A stretch of DNA of 64,000 nt from the NCBI GenBank assembly GCA_023128035.1, contig JAGMES010000004.1, forward strand, positions 12,455 through 76,454, given 5' to 3'. Source of the stretch: Halanaerobiales bacterium (GTDB lineage Bacteria > Bacillota_F > Halanaerobiia > DY22613). A model generated the notes under the pieces. That model saw nothing but the letters and a program-made list of their open reading frames with translations. It did not search any database and was not told the origin of the DNA. Below, in pieces: positions 54,782 to 64,000 of this stretch. A program made the position numbers and the translations under genes. Each line of letters starts with the position of its first letter. Position 1 is the first letter of the stretch.

Positions 54782-54957
54782 AACACTGTTTGATGGTAAA
54801 TACTTAAAAAACGTTCCTTCAAAAGTCAGCTCTGCGTAAGCTTATTTAGTTTATGAGAAATTGGTTTAAGTGTTAGGCTTATCGGTAAAGAAAATTTTCT
54901 GAATTCGATCTGACTTAGGCGTCTCTTATTTTTAAGTATTTACCATCAAACAGTGTT
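54782..54957 (+). repeat. Hairpin element, copy 2 (possible structured RNA or mobile repeat)
   Basis: A 176-bp element with 29-bp perfect inverted ends (left end begins AACACTGTTTGATGG). Conserved blocks ACGTTCCTTCAAAAGTCAGC (54811 onward) and GACTTAGGCGTC (54912 onward) match copy 1 at 47812-47961 in reverse orientation. It begins 19 nt after the MFS stop codon, so it may also end that transcript. No open frame of note inside. Confidence 0.8.
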
Positions 54958-55077
54958 AAACTTCATCTGGAAAGTTGAATAAGTAAAAAAAATTTAAAAA
55001 GCAGGGTAAATGATCTTAGATGGAGAAATAATAAAGTTAAACACTATTGATAAATACGTATAGGAGGCATCAATTCA

Positions 55078-55359
55078 GTGGGAAAATTGCGTAATATTTC
55101 ATTATTATTTCGGTATCTAAATGATCAGAAAATTTCTGTTTGGTCAAAATTGTTGTTTTCTCTGCCACTTCTTTATTTTATTTCTCCTATTGATCTTTTT
55201 CCCGATATCTTTTTTCCGTTTGGCTATTTAGAAGATATTGGAGTTTTAATTTTTGGATGGCAAATGATCAAAAAAGAGTTAGAAAAATATAGAATGGGTT
55301 CTGCTCCAAAAAAAGATAATGTAGTGAATCTGAATAGGGATGATTATAAGGTAGAATAA
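55078..55359 (+). CDS. DUF1232 (YkvA-like) small membrane protein
   Basis: A 93-residue protein with the DUF1232 core LLYFISPIDLFPDIFFPFGY and LEDIGVLIFGWQMIKKEL, predicted to sit in or on the membrane. GTG 55078 follows AGGAGGCATC. The function of the family is unknown. It stands just upstream of addB but is separated from it by a terminator. Confidence 0.85.
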   Translation: MGKLRNISLLFRYLNDQKISVWSKLLFSLPLLYFISPIDLFPDIFFPFGYLEDIGVLIFGWQMIKKELEKYRMGSAPKKDNVVNLNRDDYKVE

Positions 55360-55393
55360 TCAATGACCTTATTTGGAATACAAACGGTATTGT

Positions 55394-55422
55394 AAAAAGA
55401 TCTTTTTCTAAAAGGTCTTTTT
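55394..55422 (+). terminator. Terminator or attenuator before addB
   Basis: AAAAAGATCTTTT pairs with AAAAGGTCTTTTT (one G-U pair) around a short loop. It lies between the YkvA-like gene and the addB ribosome binding site. Confidence 0.7.
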
Positions 55423-55447
55423 ATCTTTTAATAGGGGAGGATAGAAA

Positions 55448-58400
55448 ATGGAAAAAATTTTATATGGTTCTGTTTTATGTTCTGGTAGAAGTAAATTGAT
55501 TGAAGCATGTACAACACGCATTGATCTTAATGGGGTTAGGTTTGCCTATTTAGTGCCGACTTATCAATTACAAAAAGAAATTGAAAGTGCTTTAATTAAT
55601 TATAGATATTTTAACAACCAGACCAAGTATCAGGGTCATTTGGCTTTACATCAACCACAGATTTTTCTTTTTGATGGTTTTGTTAATGAGATGTTGAAAG
55701 ATTGGATGGAATATCAAAAACCTATCTCTTCATATCAACAAAAGATAATCTTAAAATCTGTAGCTTGTAATCTTTTTGATTCAGGACGTTTATCTGAGTT
55801 AGGTGAGATGCTTAAATATGATGGATTTTATGTAAGTTTACTTCAATGGCTAACAGAAGTTAGAGGAGCAGGTCAGACTCCAGAAAGTTGGTTGAAAATT
55901 TACGCTGATTCAAAAAAAGAGTGTGAGTTAGGTTATATATTTAAAGGATATAATGATTTTCTCATACAGCATGAACTAGTGGATCAGGAGACAAATTATG
56001 AATGCTTAATCCAGGGGATTGAAAAAACTTCATTAGAAAGAAATAATGATCTCTTGTCATCTATAGATCTTGTGGTAGTGGATGGCTTTTCTAAGTTAAA
56101 TCATCTTCAAGTTAGATTAATTAAAACGCTTATTTCTGCAGGTAAAGAGGTCATACTTCATACTTTTTTAGAAGAAGATAGGAATGAGTTATTTTTATCA
56201 GTTTCTAAAATGATTGATCGTTTAAAAGAAGAGTCTTTAGATACTGATTGGAACTGGGAAGTTGAAAAGTTAAAAGAATTAGAAACTGAGATTCGTAAAA
56301 ATACTTTAAATCATCTGTGTTTAAATCTTTTTAATCTTGATGCCAGACAAATTGATGGAGATGACTCAATAACAATTATGTATACTCCAGATGAATATCA
56401 AGAGGTCGAAGCTATTGGGCGACAGATAAAACAGATGCTCTTGAAGGATAATATAATGAATATAAAGTTAGATGAGATTGCAATTGTTTTTAGAGATGTT
56501 AAATATTATCATCCAATTGTTGAAGAAATTTTTAGGGACTTAGAGATTCCATATCAGATATCGTTAGGTAATTTATTGAGCCAAACACCTTTATTTAAAT
56601 TAATCCTTAAAATTTATAATATTTTTACTAATGACTGGTCAACAGAGAATGTAACTGAAGTTATGAATTCTCAATATCTAAAAATTGAGAATACTAGTGA
56701 TTTAGATATTAAACAAACTTTTTTTGAAAAACTTTCTTTACTAGCAAAGTCTCAGAGCTTTTATGACCATAGTGAGAGATTGCTGGAGTTTTTGGCGTTT
56801 TATAATCTAGATGAACAGGTTTTGAAAACCAACGATCATCAAGTTTTACGACGCGATTTGTTGAGTTTAGAACGTCTTCAGCAATTATTATCTGAGATGA
56901 TTAAGTTTGGAGATTTATTGAATAGTGATAAGATTTCACAAAATAACTGGTCATATCAGGAGTTTATTAAAATATTAATGGAGGCAGCGCAGGAGATTGA
57001 AATTCCAGAAGTAGATCTCAAAATTGATGCAGTGCAAATCATGACTTCATCACAGAGCCGTGGTCGTAAGTTTAAATATGTGTATATTTCAGGTTTGTTA
57101 GAAGGGGATTTTCCTAGGTATGGACAAAGAGATTGGCTCTTTACTCCTGAAGAAAGAAAAAAATTATTAGAGCGCGGGATTTACTTTAAACAGTGGTATG
57201 AACAGATGGAAGAAGAAGGGCGTTTTTTCCTGGAGGCTATTAGTACTGCTTCAGAAAGATTGATTCTTACCTGTCCAACCTTTGAGCATCAAGCATCTTC
57301 ATTTATTAAAGAAGTATTAAACCTTTTTAGCGAAGATACCATAAATCAGGAAAATGTGACTATAGGAGAAAAAATAAAGGTAGATGAAGATTATGTACCA
57401 TTGACTGAATGGGAACGAGAAGAATACTGTTTAAAAAATGTTGTGGTGGATGATATGCTAAAAAGAGATATTTCTGAAGATCGCTTCTTTGATCTTTATC
57501 AAAGAAGTCAAATGATTAAGTCGCGAGAAGGAACAGTATTTACTGAATTTGATGGGATTTTAAAAAGTGATGATGTTATTAAGCGATTGCAGAAAGCTTT
57601 TCATTCTGAACGGGTTTATAGTATCAGTCAACTCAATGGTTATGCTAATTGTCCTTTTCAATTTTTCTGTAGTAGAATTTTAGATTTGGAAGAGATGGAA
57701 GAACCAAAGTCGAGGTTGGAGGCTCTTGATTTAGGTAATTTATATCATCAGATATTATTTCTCTTTTTTAGAGATTTTCCAGGTTGGGAAAAAGAGCCAT
57801 TGGAAGAAAGTTTGGAACGTTTAGAAAGACTTGTAAATGAGGTAATGGCTAACTTTGTGCCAGGTATGAGTTTACCAAATGGGCTGATGATACAGTATCA
57901 GGAGGAGATATTAAAGAAACTACAACGAATTATTTCTTATGAGTATGAGGATGCCGCCAAACTGGAGTATCAGATGACCCCGAAATACTTGGAAGCGAGT
58001 TTTGGTTTAAATCAAGATTATCAGGAAGATGAAACATTAAATGTTGCAAATCCTTTAGAGATTCGTTATTTGGAGAATGATGGTTCTGAGAAGATTATTA
58101 AGTTTAAAGGAAAGATTGATAGGATTGATGAGAGTCAAGATGGTAAGTATCTTGTTTTATATGATTATAAGCTTGGGACTCGAGAGGGATTTGCAGAAAT
58201 TGAAGAAGGAATTGATTTGCAATTACCCATTTATATAAAATCTGCTTCTCACCTATGTGGTGAAGAAAAAATTGTATTAGGAGCAGGGTATTTTGCTTTG
58301 AATAAATGTGATCGGAAAGCGGGGATTTGGAGGGATTTGTGTCAAGATTTGATTCCAGTAGGAAAACGGAGTAAATCTTGTCTTACTGATGATGATTGGG

Positions 58401-58591
58401 AAGATGTGATGGCAAAAGTAGATGAATATATTATTGATTATATAAATAAGATACGTGCGGGGGAATTTCCTGTAAATCCAAAAAAATGTCAGGATTATTG
58501 TAAGTTTAAGAAAATATGTCGCTACGAAAGTTCCAGAATTCGCCGAATGATGACTGAGAGAAGTAATGGGGGTGATTTGGATGGGATTTAA
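55448..58591 (+). CDS. addB: ATP-dependent helicase-nuclease subunit AddB
   Basis: AddB pairs with AddA to resect double-strand breaks for recombination. Its 1047 residues include a helicase-like N-terminal part without a true Walker A (SVLCSGRSKLIEACTTR replaces the GxxGSGKT loop). A C-terminal PD-(D/E)xK nuclease is present (KGKIDRIDE, VLYDYKLGTREG, QLPIYI). Iron-sulfur staple cysteines are seen in YANCPFQFFCSRIL and near the end in KKCQDYCKFKKICRYE. ATG 55448 is preceded by AGGGGAGGAT. The stop overlaps the start of addA by 11 nt. The loss of the Walker A suggests AddB here is purely structural and nucleolytic, with AddA the only motor. Confidence 0.93.
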   Translation: MEKILYGSVLCSGRSKLIEACTTRIDLNGVRFAYLVPTYQLQKEIESALINYRYFNNQTKYQGHLALHQPQIFLFDGFVNEMLKDWMEYQKPISSYQQKIILKSVACNLFDSGRLSELGEMLKYDGFYVSLLQWLTEVRGAGQTPESWLKIYADSKKECELGYIFKGYNDFLIQHELVDQETNYECLIQGIEKTSLERNNDLLSSIDLVVVDGFSKLNHLQVRLIKTLISAGKEVILHTFLEEDRNELFLSVSKMIDRLKEESLDTDWNWEVEKLKELETEIRKNTLNHLCLNLFNLDARQIDGDDSITIMYTPDEYQEVEAIGRQIKQMLLKDNIMNIKLDEIAIVFRDVKYYHPIVEEIFRDLEIPYQISLGNLLSQTPLFKLILKIYNIFTNDWSTENVTEVMNSQYLKIENTSDLDIKQTFFEKLSLLAKSQSFYDHSERLLEFLAFYNLDEQVLKTNDHQVLRRDLLSLERLQQLLSEMIKFGDLLNSDKISQNNWSYQEFIKILMEAAQEIEIPEVDLKIDAVQIMTSSQSRGRKFKYVYISGLLEGDFPRYGQRDWLFTPEERKKLLERGIYFKQWYEQMEEEGRFFLEAISTASERLILTCPTFEHQASSFIKEVLNLFSEDTINQENVTIGEKIKVDEDYVPLTEWEREEYCLKNVVVDDMLKRDISEDRFFDLYQRSQMIKSREGTVFTEFDGILKSDDVIKRLQKAFHSERVYSISQLNGYANCPFQFFCSRILDLEEMEEPKSRLEALDLGNLYHQILFLFFRDFPGWEKEPLEESLERLERLVNEVMANFVPGMSLPNGLMIQYQEEILKKLQRIISYEYEDAAKLEYQMTPKYLEASFGLNQDYQEDETLNVANPLEIRYLENDGSEKIIKFKGKIDRIDESQDGKYLVLYDYKLGTREGFAEIEEGIDLQLPIYIKSASHLCGEEKIVLGAGYFALNKCDRKAGIWRDLCQDLIPVGKRSKSCLTDDDWEDVMAKVDEYIIDYINKIRAGEFPVNPKKCQDYCKFKKICRYESSRIRRMMTERSNGGDLDGI

Positions 58592-61500
58592 ACCAACTTC
58601 AGCGCAAAAAGAAGCAATTGAGACTACAGATCAGTGTATAGTTTTATCAGCAGGTGCAGGTTCCGGTAAGACAGGGGTGCTAACTCAACGTTATCTTCAC
58701 CTAATCAGTCATAGATTGGCAAATGTTGATGAAATATTAGCGATAACTTTTACTAACAAAGCTGCTGGTGAAATGAAAGAACGTATTTTAAAAGAGGTAA
58801 ATAGACGAGCTATTGAAGCTGATATATATGAAGAGAAAGATTTTTGGAGAAATGTGAAAGAGGATTTGAATCTGGCCCAGATTAGTACTTTCCATAGTTT
58901 TTGTGGTCAAATTTTGCGACAAAACCCATTAGAGGTGGGAGTAGATCCTTTTTTCAGGATATTTGATGAAATCGAAGCAGATGAAATTTTGGATGAAACG
59001 ATTGAAGAGATTTTTCTTAAAGGGTTGGATAAAGGTGAGTTAAGTGTGATTACTCTTGTTCGGGAGTTTGGTATCTATGCTATAAATGATCTTTTGAAAA
59101 ATGCTTATATAAACAGTCGCCCAACGAATTTAGATCAGTTAGCTGATAAAACTTTAAAACTTTTAAGTAAGAGTAGTCAAGTATTAGAATTACTAAAGAC
59201 TGAAATCTGTGATCTTGTAGAAGAGTTACTTCAGATCAATCATTCAGAAAAACTTGCAAAGGGTACTAAAACAAAGATGGACGAATTGGAGAAAAACTGG
59301 CCTCATTTAGAATCTTCAATTCGTGAGATTAATTTTTTGACAGACAAGAATAGAAAATCACTAATAAAATTAACAGAAATTTTAAAAGGTAGGTTGGCGA
59401 AATCAGTTAGCTCACAAGTAAAGAGAATCAAAGAGATCGTTGAGGAAGAGTTGAATCAATATCTTGCAGATTTGCGAGGATTAGAATTGATCCCATCTTT
59501 GGTTGAGGTTATAAAAAAAATAGATGAAAATTATTTGGAAAAGAAACGAAGACTCAATGGAATGGATTTTGCTGATTTAGAGAGAATGACGATTCAGCTT
59601 TTAAAAAATAATTCTAAGATATGTACCAGTTATCGTGAAAAGTTTAAATTTATAATGGTTGATGAATTTCAGGATACTAATCCGACACAGGAAAAATTGG
59701 TGCGCCTCCTTGTGGGAGGTTCTCTAGATGCAGCTATACAAGGGAATCAGTTATTCATTGTTGGCGATCCTAAACAATCAATCTATCGATTCCGTGGGGC
59801 TGATGTTACTGTTTTTAAGGGGCTCAAAAAAGAGATTAGCAAGATTGGTAAAGATATTTTGTTGGACGTGAATTTTAGGAGTAGGGGTAAGATTATTGAT
59901 TTCGTGAATCATTTTTTTGAGAAGATATTTGGGACTAATGAAAACAATCGTTATGATATGAACTATCAACCATCATATTCGATTCGACGTGGTGATCCAG
60001 ATGATTCATGTGTGGAATTCATGATTTTAGATAAATCCCAATTAGAAGAGAATACAAATGCTAGAGAAGAAGAGGCAAAATACCTAGCACATCGTATTCA
60101 GAAGATGGTTATTTCTGAAGAAAGATTGGTCTATGAGGGTGGAAAAGAGAGTGGAAGAAAAGTCTCTTATGGTGATATATGCGTTCTTTTTCAAGCATTG
60201 ACTGATGTTAAGATTTATGAAGAAGCACTTCAAAAAAAACACATTCCTTATTCTGTAGTGAAAGGTAGAGGTTTTTTTGATCGGCAGGAAGTTCAAGATG
60301 TAATGAATTTCCTAAAAATCGTGGATAACCCTAAGCGAGAGATTGAATGGGTTGGAGTATTACGTTCTCCTTTTTGTGGGTTGAGTGATGAAGATTTAGC
60401 GTTACTTTTAACAAAGGATTTCAAAATAGATCAGTTGATAGAAAAATTAGAGAAAAATGATGAGTTAGGTGAGGAATTAATTGGGTGGTCATCTGCTTCT
60501 GCAAAGATGATGAGTTTTTTTGAAGTGTACAAAAGTATCAGAGAAAATCGAGAGAAGAAGGCCATCTCTTCTTTGATTATTGAAATTTTATCAAAAACAG
60601 GTTATCGGCAATTGATGGTGACACACACTTATGGAGATTTGATTCGGGCCAACTTAAATAAATTCACCTCTATGGCTCGGCAATATGAGAAAGATTCTTT
60701 TTCATCATTATATGGTTTTATCAAACATATTGATATGATGGAAGAAAAAGAAGTGAGGGAAGGTATGGCAGAGATTCCAGGCCAGAATGATTGTGTTCAG
60801 CTCATGTCTATCCATCAATCTAAAGGGTTGGAGTTTCCTATTGTGATCTTACCAGATGTAGGTCGTCAATTGATCAATCCTACTAATTTTCCAGCGATCT
60901 TTTTTGATCCTGAGTTAGGATTAGGACTTAGGGTAAGGGATCCTTTGACTGATAAGTCGATAAAAACATCTCTGTCAACTCTTATCTGGGAAGAGGAAAA
61001 ACGCCGTGAATTATCTGAACGGAAAAGACTCTTTTATGTAGCAGCGACTAGGGCTAGAGATTATCTCATCATCAGCGGCGCCTTCAAAGATTTTAAAACA
61101 GGTGAGATCGATGAAGGAAAAAATTGGTTAGATTGGATAGCACAAGTTTTTGATTTAAGTAAACCTGATGAAGTTCCTGAAGAATTATTCTACGGGAAAG
61201 AACAGCATCGAATTTGTGTTAATCCACAAATAGAAGAGCTGATCCTGGAAGAAATGATTTTAGAAAAAACTACCTCAGCTCAAGAGATGGTAGAGTATGA
61301 AACTTTGAGTGAGATGTATCAAAATTTAAAGGTTCCATCTATCACTCCTCAGAGAAAGAATGGATATTACGAATTTAGTCCAACAGCATTGATGACATAT
61401 GAGAAGTGTCCGCGCTGGTATTATCATCGTTTTGTTGAAAAGATGCCTTTTAGTATTGCTAATCCTCTTGATAGATTGACTGTAAAAGATAATAACTTAC

Positions 61501-62171
61501 TTCAGGGGGCGGAGAGGGGAACATTGGTTCATTTTCTCTGCGAAAAAGCTCGGAATATCGAAGAGGTACCAGAAATTTTGCAGAAAGGTGTTCGGCAATT
61601 GGGATTTAATGTGGCTGGCCCAGATGCTCTAGCAAATATATTAGCAGATATCCAACCATTGATGAATAATTATTTTCAGCATGAAAATGATCTATACCAT
61701 ATGCTTGAGACTAAAGAAATTAAAGAAAAACGAGAATTATCATTTTATCTAATTTTAGATCAGTCTCTTATCCGGGGCATAATTGACCGTGTTATTATTT
61801 CGGAAGATGAAGTTATTATATTTGACTATAAAACTAATCAGATTACAGAGGATGAAATAGAAAAAGAGAGTAAAAAATATTTGCTTCAGATGGAAGTATA
61901 TGCTTTAGCAATTTACCATTTAACGGGGATAGAGAGGGTTCAGTGTAAACTATATTTTCTTGAACCTGATCGTTATTGGGATTTTCAATTTGATTTAAAA
62001 GAATTGCTAGAGATACAACAAAAACTTTCGAAACTTACAGATGAAATCATTCAAGCAGAATGTAATGTTGCTGTAACTGGAACCTATGAAAAATTTGCAT
62101 GTGCAGCAGAACCTGATGACTGCTCTCGTCATTTATATTGTTCCTACCAAAGATTATGTGAAAATTTTTAG
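58581..62171 (+). CDS. addA: ATP-dependent helicase-nuclease subunit AddA
   Basis: The UvrD-type motor and nuclease subunit. Helicase motifs are complete: AGAGSGKTGVL (Walker A), ITFTNKAAGEMK (Ia), VDEFQDTNPTQ (Walker B), VGDPKQSIYRFRGAD (III), SIHQSKGLEFPIV (V) and LFYVAATRARDYLI (VI). The C-terminal nuclease has GIIDRVIISEDEVIIFDYKT and QMEVYALAI. Additional cysteines occur in YEKCPRWYYHRF and, at the very end, in CAAEPDDCSRHLYC with a later Cys, a spacing compatible with an iron-sulfur staple. ATG 58581 is chosen for GGGGGTGAT just upstream; the frame also allows 58566. The start lies inside addB, so the pair is translationally coupled. Confidence 0.94.
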   Translation: MGFKPTSAQKEAIETTDQCIVLSAGAGSGKTGVLTQRYLHLISHRLANVDEILAITFTNKAAGEMKERILKEVNRRAIEADIYEEKDFWRNVKEDLNLAQISTFHSFCGQILRQNPLEVGVDPFFRIFDEIEADEILDETIEEIFLKGLDKGELSVITLVREFGIYAINDLLKNAYINSRPTNLDQLADKTLKLLSKSSQVLELLKTEICDLVEELLQINHSEKLAKGTKTKMDELEKNWPHLESSIREINFLTDKNRKSLIKLTEILKGRLAKSVSSQVKRIKEIVEEELNQYLADLRGLELIPSLVEVIKKIDENYLEKKRRLNGMDFADLERMTIQLLKNNSKICTSYREKFKFIMVDEFQDTNPTQEKLVRLLVGGSLDAAIQGNQLFIVGDPKQSIYRFRGADVTVFKGLKKEISKIGKDILLDVNFRSRGKIIDFVNHFFEKIFGTNENNRYDMNYQPSYSIRRGDPDDSCVEFMILDKSQLEENTNAREEEAKYLAHRIQKMVISEERLVYEGGKESGRKVSYGDICVLFQALTDVKIYEEALQKKHIPYSVVKGRGFFDRQEVQDVMNFLKIVDNPKREIEWVGVLRSPFCGLSDEDLALLLTKDFKIDQLIEKLEKNDELGEELIGWSSASAKMMSFFEVYKSIRENREKKAISSLIIEILSKTGYRQLMVTHTYGDLIRANLNKFTSMARQYEKDSFSSLYGFIKHIDMMEEKEVREGMAEIPGQNDCVQLMSIHQSKGLEFPIVILPDVGRQLINPTNFPAIFFDPELGLGLRVRDPLTDKSIKTSLSTLIWEEEKRRELSERKRLFYVAATRARDYLIISGAFKDFKTGEIDEGKNWLDWIAQVFDLSKPDEVPEELFYGKEQHRICVNPQIEELILEEMILEKTTSAQEMVEYETLSEMYQNLKVPSITPQRKNGYYEFSPTALMTYEKCPRWYYHRFVEKMPFSIANPLDRLTVKDNNLLQGAERGTLVHFLCEKARNIEEVPEILQKGVRQLGFNVAGPDALANILADIQPLMNNYFQHENDLYHMLETKEIKEKRELSFYLILDQSLIRGIIDRVIISEDEVIIFDYKTNQITEDEIEKESKKYLLQMEVYALAIYHLTGIERVQCKLYFLEPDRYWDFQFDLKELLEIQQKLSKLTDEIIQAECNVAVTGTYEKFACAAEPDDCSRHLYCSYQRLCENF

Positions 62172-62244
62172 AAAGGAATTTGTGTAAATAGGGCGAAATA
62201 TATAAGATAATGTGTATTTTATTTGCGTGATAGGAGGGTTAAAA

Positions 62245-63858
62245 GTGAAAAGGAAATTGATTTTTTATCTGTCTATACTGTTGCTACTTATTTTAATGTT
62301 TGGATATAGTATTTCAGTATTTGGTGTTAGTCCATCTCAGCTTTTGCGTTCAAAATTTATTTTGTTATCTGCCAATTTATTTCAAGCTTTACATGGTGAA
62401 GTGGCTACTAATAATTTGGGTCTTTTACCAATGATGAATGTAAATGGTGAAGAAGGTTCATTGGCTGAACATCTTCAAAAAGAGATGGAAGAAGTAATAG
62501 CAATATATCCATCATTGTATTTAATTCCATCTGAACATGTTAAAGTTGTCTGGGATGAACTTTTAAAAGAAAATCTTTCGGAAAAAGAGCTTTTTCAAAA
62601 GATCGGCGAAAAATTAGGAATTTCAGCTTTAGTTATGTCAAGTTTAGTAACTCATTCTGATGTTTACTCGGTAAATGTGATGGTTGTTTTCACCGAGACT
62701 GGGAATAAAAAAAATATAAAAACAATTACTTTGGATCGAAATACAATTGATCAAATTCCGTTAGGTGAAGCCCGGACCATTACAGTAACAAACGAAACTC
62801 CTTTGTTAGATACAACTACCACAAATACTGATTCACAAGACTTATCAGAAAATAGTGAGGACAATCCTGAAGTAATGGCTGAATCTAAGGTAGAAGATGA
62901 TAAAACAAAAGATATTAAGACTCCTTCTTCTGAAAATGGGATAAATATAGAAGATTCATATAATCCTGATGATTATGATGTCTCCTTGAATTTGGTAGAT
63001 CAAAGTCCTCTCATGAATAACTTGCTTTTAGGTTTTGATATAGGGGATTTAGATGGTGATGAAAAGCTTGAAGTTGTTTATAGTGCTGGAATGAATATTC
63101 AGGTAAGAAGTTTAGAAAGTTATGCAGTACAATGGATTTATGAAGACTTTTTACCTCTTTCAAATGATCATAAACTGATTGCTGTTGATTTAGATGGTGA
63201 TTTTAAGGATGAAGTTATTGCTCATGGAAATCTCTTAGAAGTAGTGAATATTAACCCTTATGAGGATGAGTTAATAAGTATACAACCTCGTTTTCTTTCC
63301 AGACCTGTATCATTACATGGTTCTAGAGGTATTACATTATTTAATAAGGATTCAATTTATATTGTAAATTATCAAGGGCTAGTTGTGAAAACCTATTATT
63401 TAGGAGAGGGTTATGGCAAAAGGTTTATTTTTGCTGATTTAGAAGGTGATGGCACAGAAGAGTTGATTACCACTATGGATGGTGAAGATGAAGGTGCTAC
63501 AATTCAAATTTTTGAAGTAGATGAGACACTTAAAGATCCTGTGACATTACCTGATCCATATGGTTTTGCCATGCATGCTATGGATTTAAACCAGAATAAA
63601 AGACCAGAGATTTATCTGAGAAGAAATTTCTTTGATGGTGATAAGTTTTTGTATAGTAAAATCTATGTACTGGAAAGTGAGAATGATGAACTTAAGTTGA
63701 TTTATGAAAGTCCAAAACTGGACTATTTTGTAGTAGATTTTGCATCTTATCCCAAGAAAAAGCCGAATCGTCTTGTTGTTGGTGGTATGTATCTAAATCA
63801 TAAGAAACAGTCAATCAACCAGATTAAAAGCAAACTATTCTTTTACAATTTAGATTAG
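62245..63858 (+). CDS. Exported protein with FG-GAP-like beta-propeller repeats
   Basis: A 537-residue secreted or membrane-tethered protein. Residues about 1-27 form the signal peptide (KRKLIFYLSILLLLILMFGY). A domain of about 150 residues follows, then a Thr/Asp/Glu-rich linker (about 185-240) and a repeat region with calcium-binding-like DGDxxxE/D motifs typical of FG-GAP/VCBS propellers (DIGDLDGDEKLEVVY, AVDLDGDFKDEVIA, FADLEGDGTEELIT, MDLNQNKRPEIY). GTG 62245 follows AGGAGGG. The role may be adhesion or surface binding; nothing specific can be said. It lies 73 nt after addA. Confidence 0.75.
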   Translation: MKRKLIFYLSILLLLILMFGYSISVFGVSPSQLLRSKFILLSANLFQALHGEVATNNLGLLPMMNVNGEEGSLAEHLQKEMEEVIAIYPSLYLIPSEHVKVVWDELLKENLSEKELFQKIGEKLGISALVMSSLVTHSDVYSVNVMVVFTETGNKKNIKTITLDRNTIDQIPLGEARTITVTNETPLLDTTTTNTDSQDLSENSEDNPEVMAESKVEDDKTKDIKTPSSENGINIEDSYNPDDYDVSLNLVDQSPLMNNLLLGFDIGDLDGDEKLEVVYSAGMNIQVRSLESYAVQWIYEDFLPLSNDHKLIAVDLDGDFKDEVIAHGNLLEVVNINPYEDELISIQPRFLSRPVSLHGSRGITLFNKDSIYIVNYQGLVVKTYYLGEGYGKRFIFADLEGDGTEELITTMDGEDEGATIQIFEVDETLKDPVTLPDPYGFAMHAMDLNQNKRPEIYLRRNFFDGDKFLYSKIYVLESENDELKLIYESPKLDYFVVDFASYPKKKPNRLVVGGMYLNHKKQSINQIKSKLFFYNLD

Positions 63859-63886
63859 GACGTGGTAAGGTATTATTCGGTATAGT

Positions 63887-64000
63887 ATGATTTTGCTTAT
63901 TTTCTTAATTATTCTTTTGCTAAAAGATTCTTCCTCAACGCGCTCGCGCGCACCCTGGAAAGATTTGAAGGCATATTGGCTTTTATCTTTTGAGTTAAGA
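63887..64000 (+). CDS. Start of a membrane protein gene, truncated by the window edge
   Basis: ATG opens a frame of 38 codons running off the right edge. It starts MILLIFLIILLLK, a hydrophobic segment, followed by a basic stretch and WKDLKAYWLLSFEL. No clear ribosome binding site lies upstream, so the true start may differ. Bases 63939-63951 are dense in CG dinucleotides, unlike the surrounding DNA. Confidence 0.4.
   Translation, partial: MILLIFLIILLLKDSSSTRSRAPWKDLKAYWLLSFELR

Noticed and set aside
1..64000. CRISPR arrays, tRNA or rRNA genes, and IS elements
   Set aside because: No regularly spaced repeats, cloverleaf-like sequence with CCA end, rRNA motif or transposase frame was found on reading through.

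Overview
The window is AT-rich DNA with strong AGGAGG-type ribosome binding sites, sigma-A-like promoters, AddAB, a glycyl radical enzyme, radical SAM enzymes and a CotF-like spore coat protein. This suggests an anaerobic, probably spore-forming low-GC Firmicute (Clostridia or Halanaerobiia-like). The placement is inference; no rRNA or tRNA gene is present to anchor it. No CRISPR array, IS element or prophage was seen.

Region 1 (1-19.5 kb) is the 3' end of a hybrid NRPS-PKS lipopeptide assembly line. One reading frame, open at the left edge, runs fatty-acyl-AMP ligase/ACP, C-A-PCP, C-A-PCP, KS-(dead AT)-ACP, C-A-PCP, KS-(dead AT)-(KR remnant)-ACP, C-A-PCP-TE. Both AT domains have lost the catalytic serine, so malonyl groups must come from an enzyme in trans. 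Region 2 (19.6-23.1 kb) is a three-gene split glutamate synthase operon. Region 3 (23.2-26.5 kb) is a glycyl radical dehydratase with its activase; active-site residues fit trans-4-hydroxy-L-proline dehydratase.

Region 4 (26.5-46.4 kb) mixes intact genes with a striking number of decayed ones. Intact genes include a metallophosphoesterase, an LD-carboxypeptidase, a TrmH-type methylase, a VanY-type DD-carboxypeptidase, a GNAT fusion protein and two tandem HD-GYP proteins. Remnants include GNAT, polysaccharide deacetylase (two copies), a ParB-like protein, a methyltransferase, a clostripain-like protease, a TipAS domain, RtcB and an EamA transporter. Short palindromic and direct repeats lie between them. 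Inside this zone sits an intact, promoter-led cassette of two radical SAM/SPASM enzymes flanking a 34-codon gene with a near-perfect ribosome binding site (37.7-40.5 kb). It looks like an undescribed ribosomal peptide (RiPP) pathway and is the best candidate for a new system here.

Region 5 (46.4-55.4 kb) carries a CapA-LysM protein with an apparent ATT start, a CotF-like coat protein, an SDR, a DUF212 protein, a secreted subtilisin, an M42 aminopeptidase, an MFS exporter and a YkvA-like protein. Two copies of a 150-176 bp hairpin element with co-varying terminal stems lie here in opposite orientation. Region 6 (55.4-64 kb) is the addB-addA repair operon, an exported FG-GAP-like protein and the start of one further membrane protein at the right edge.
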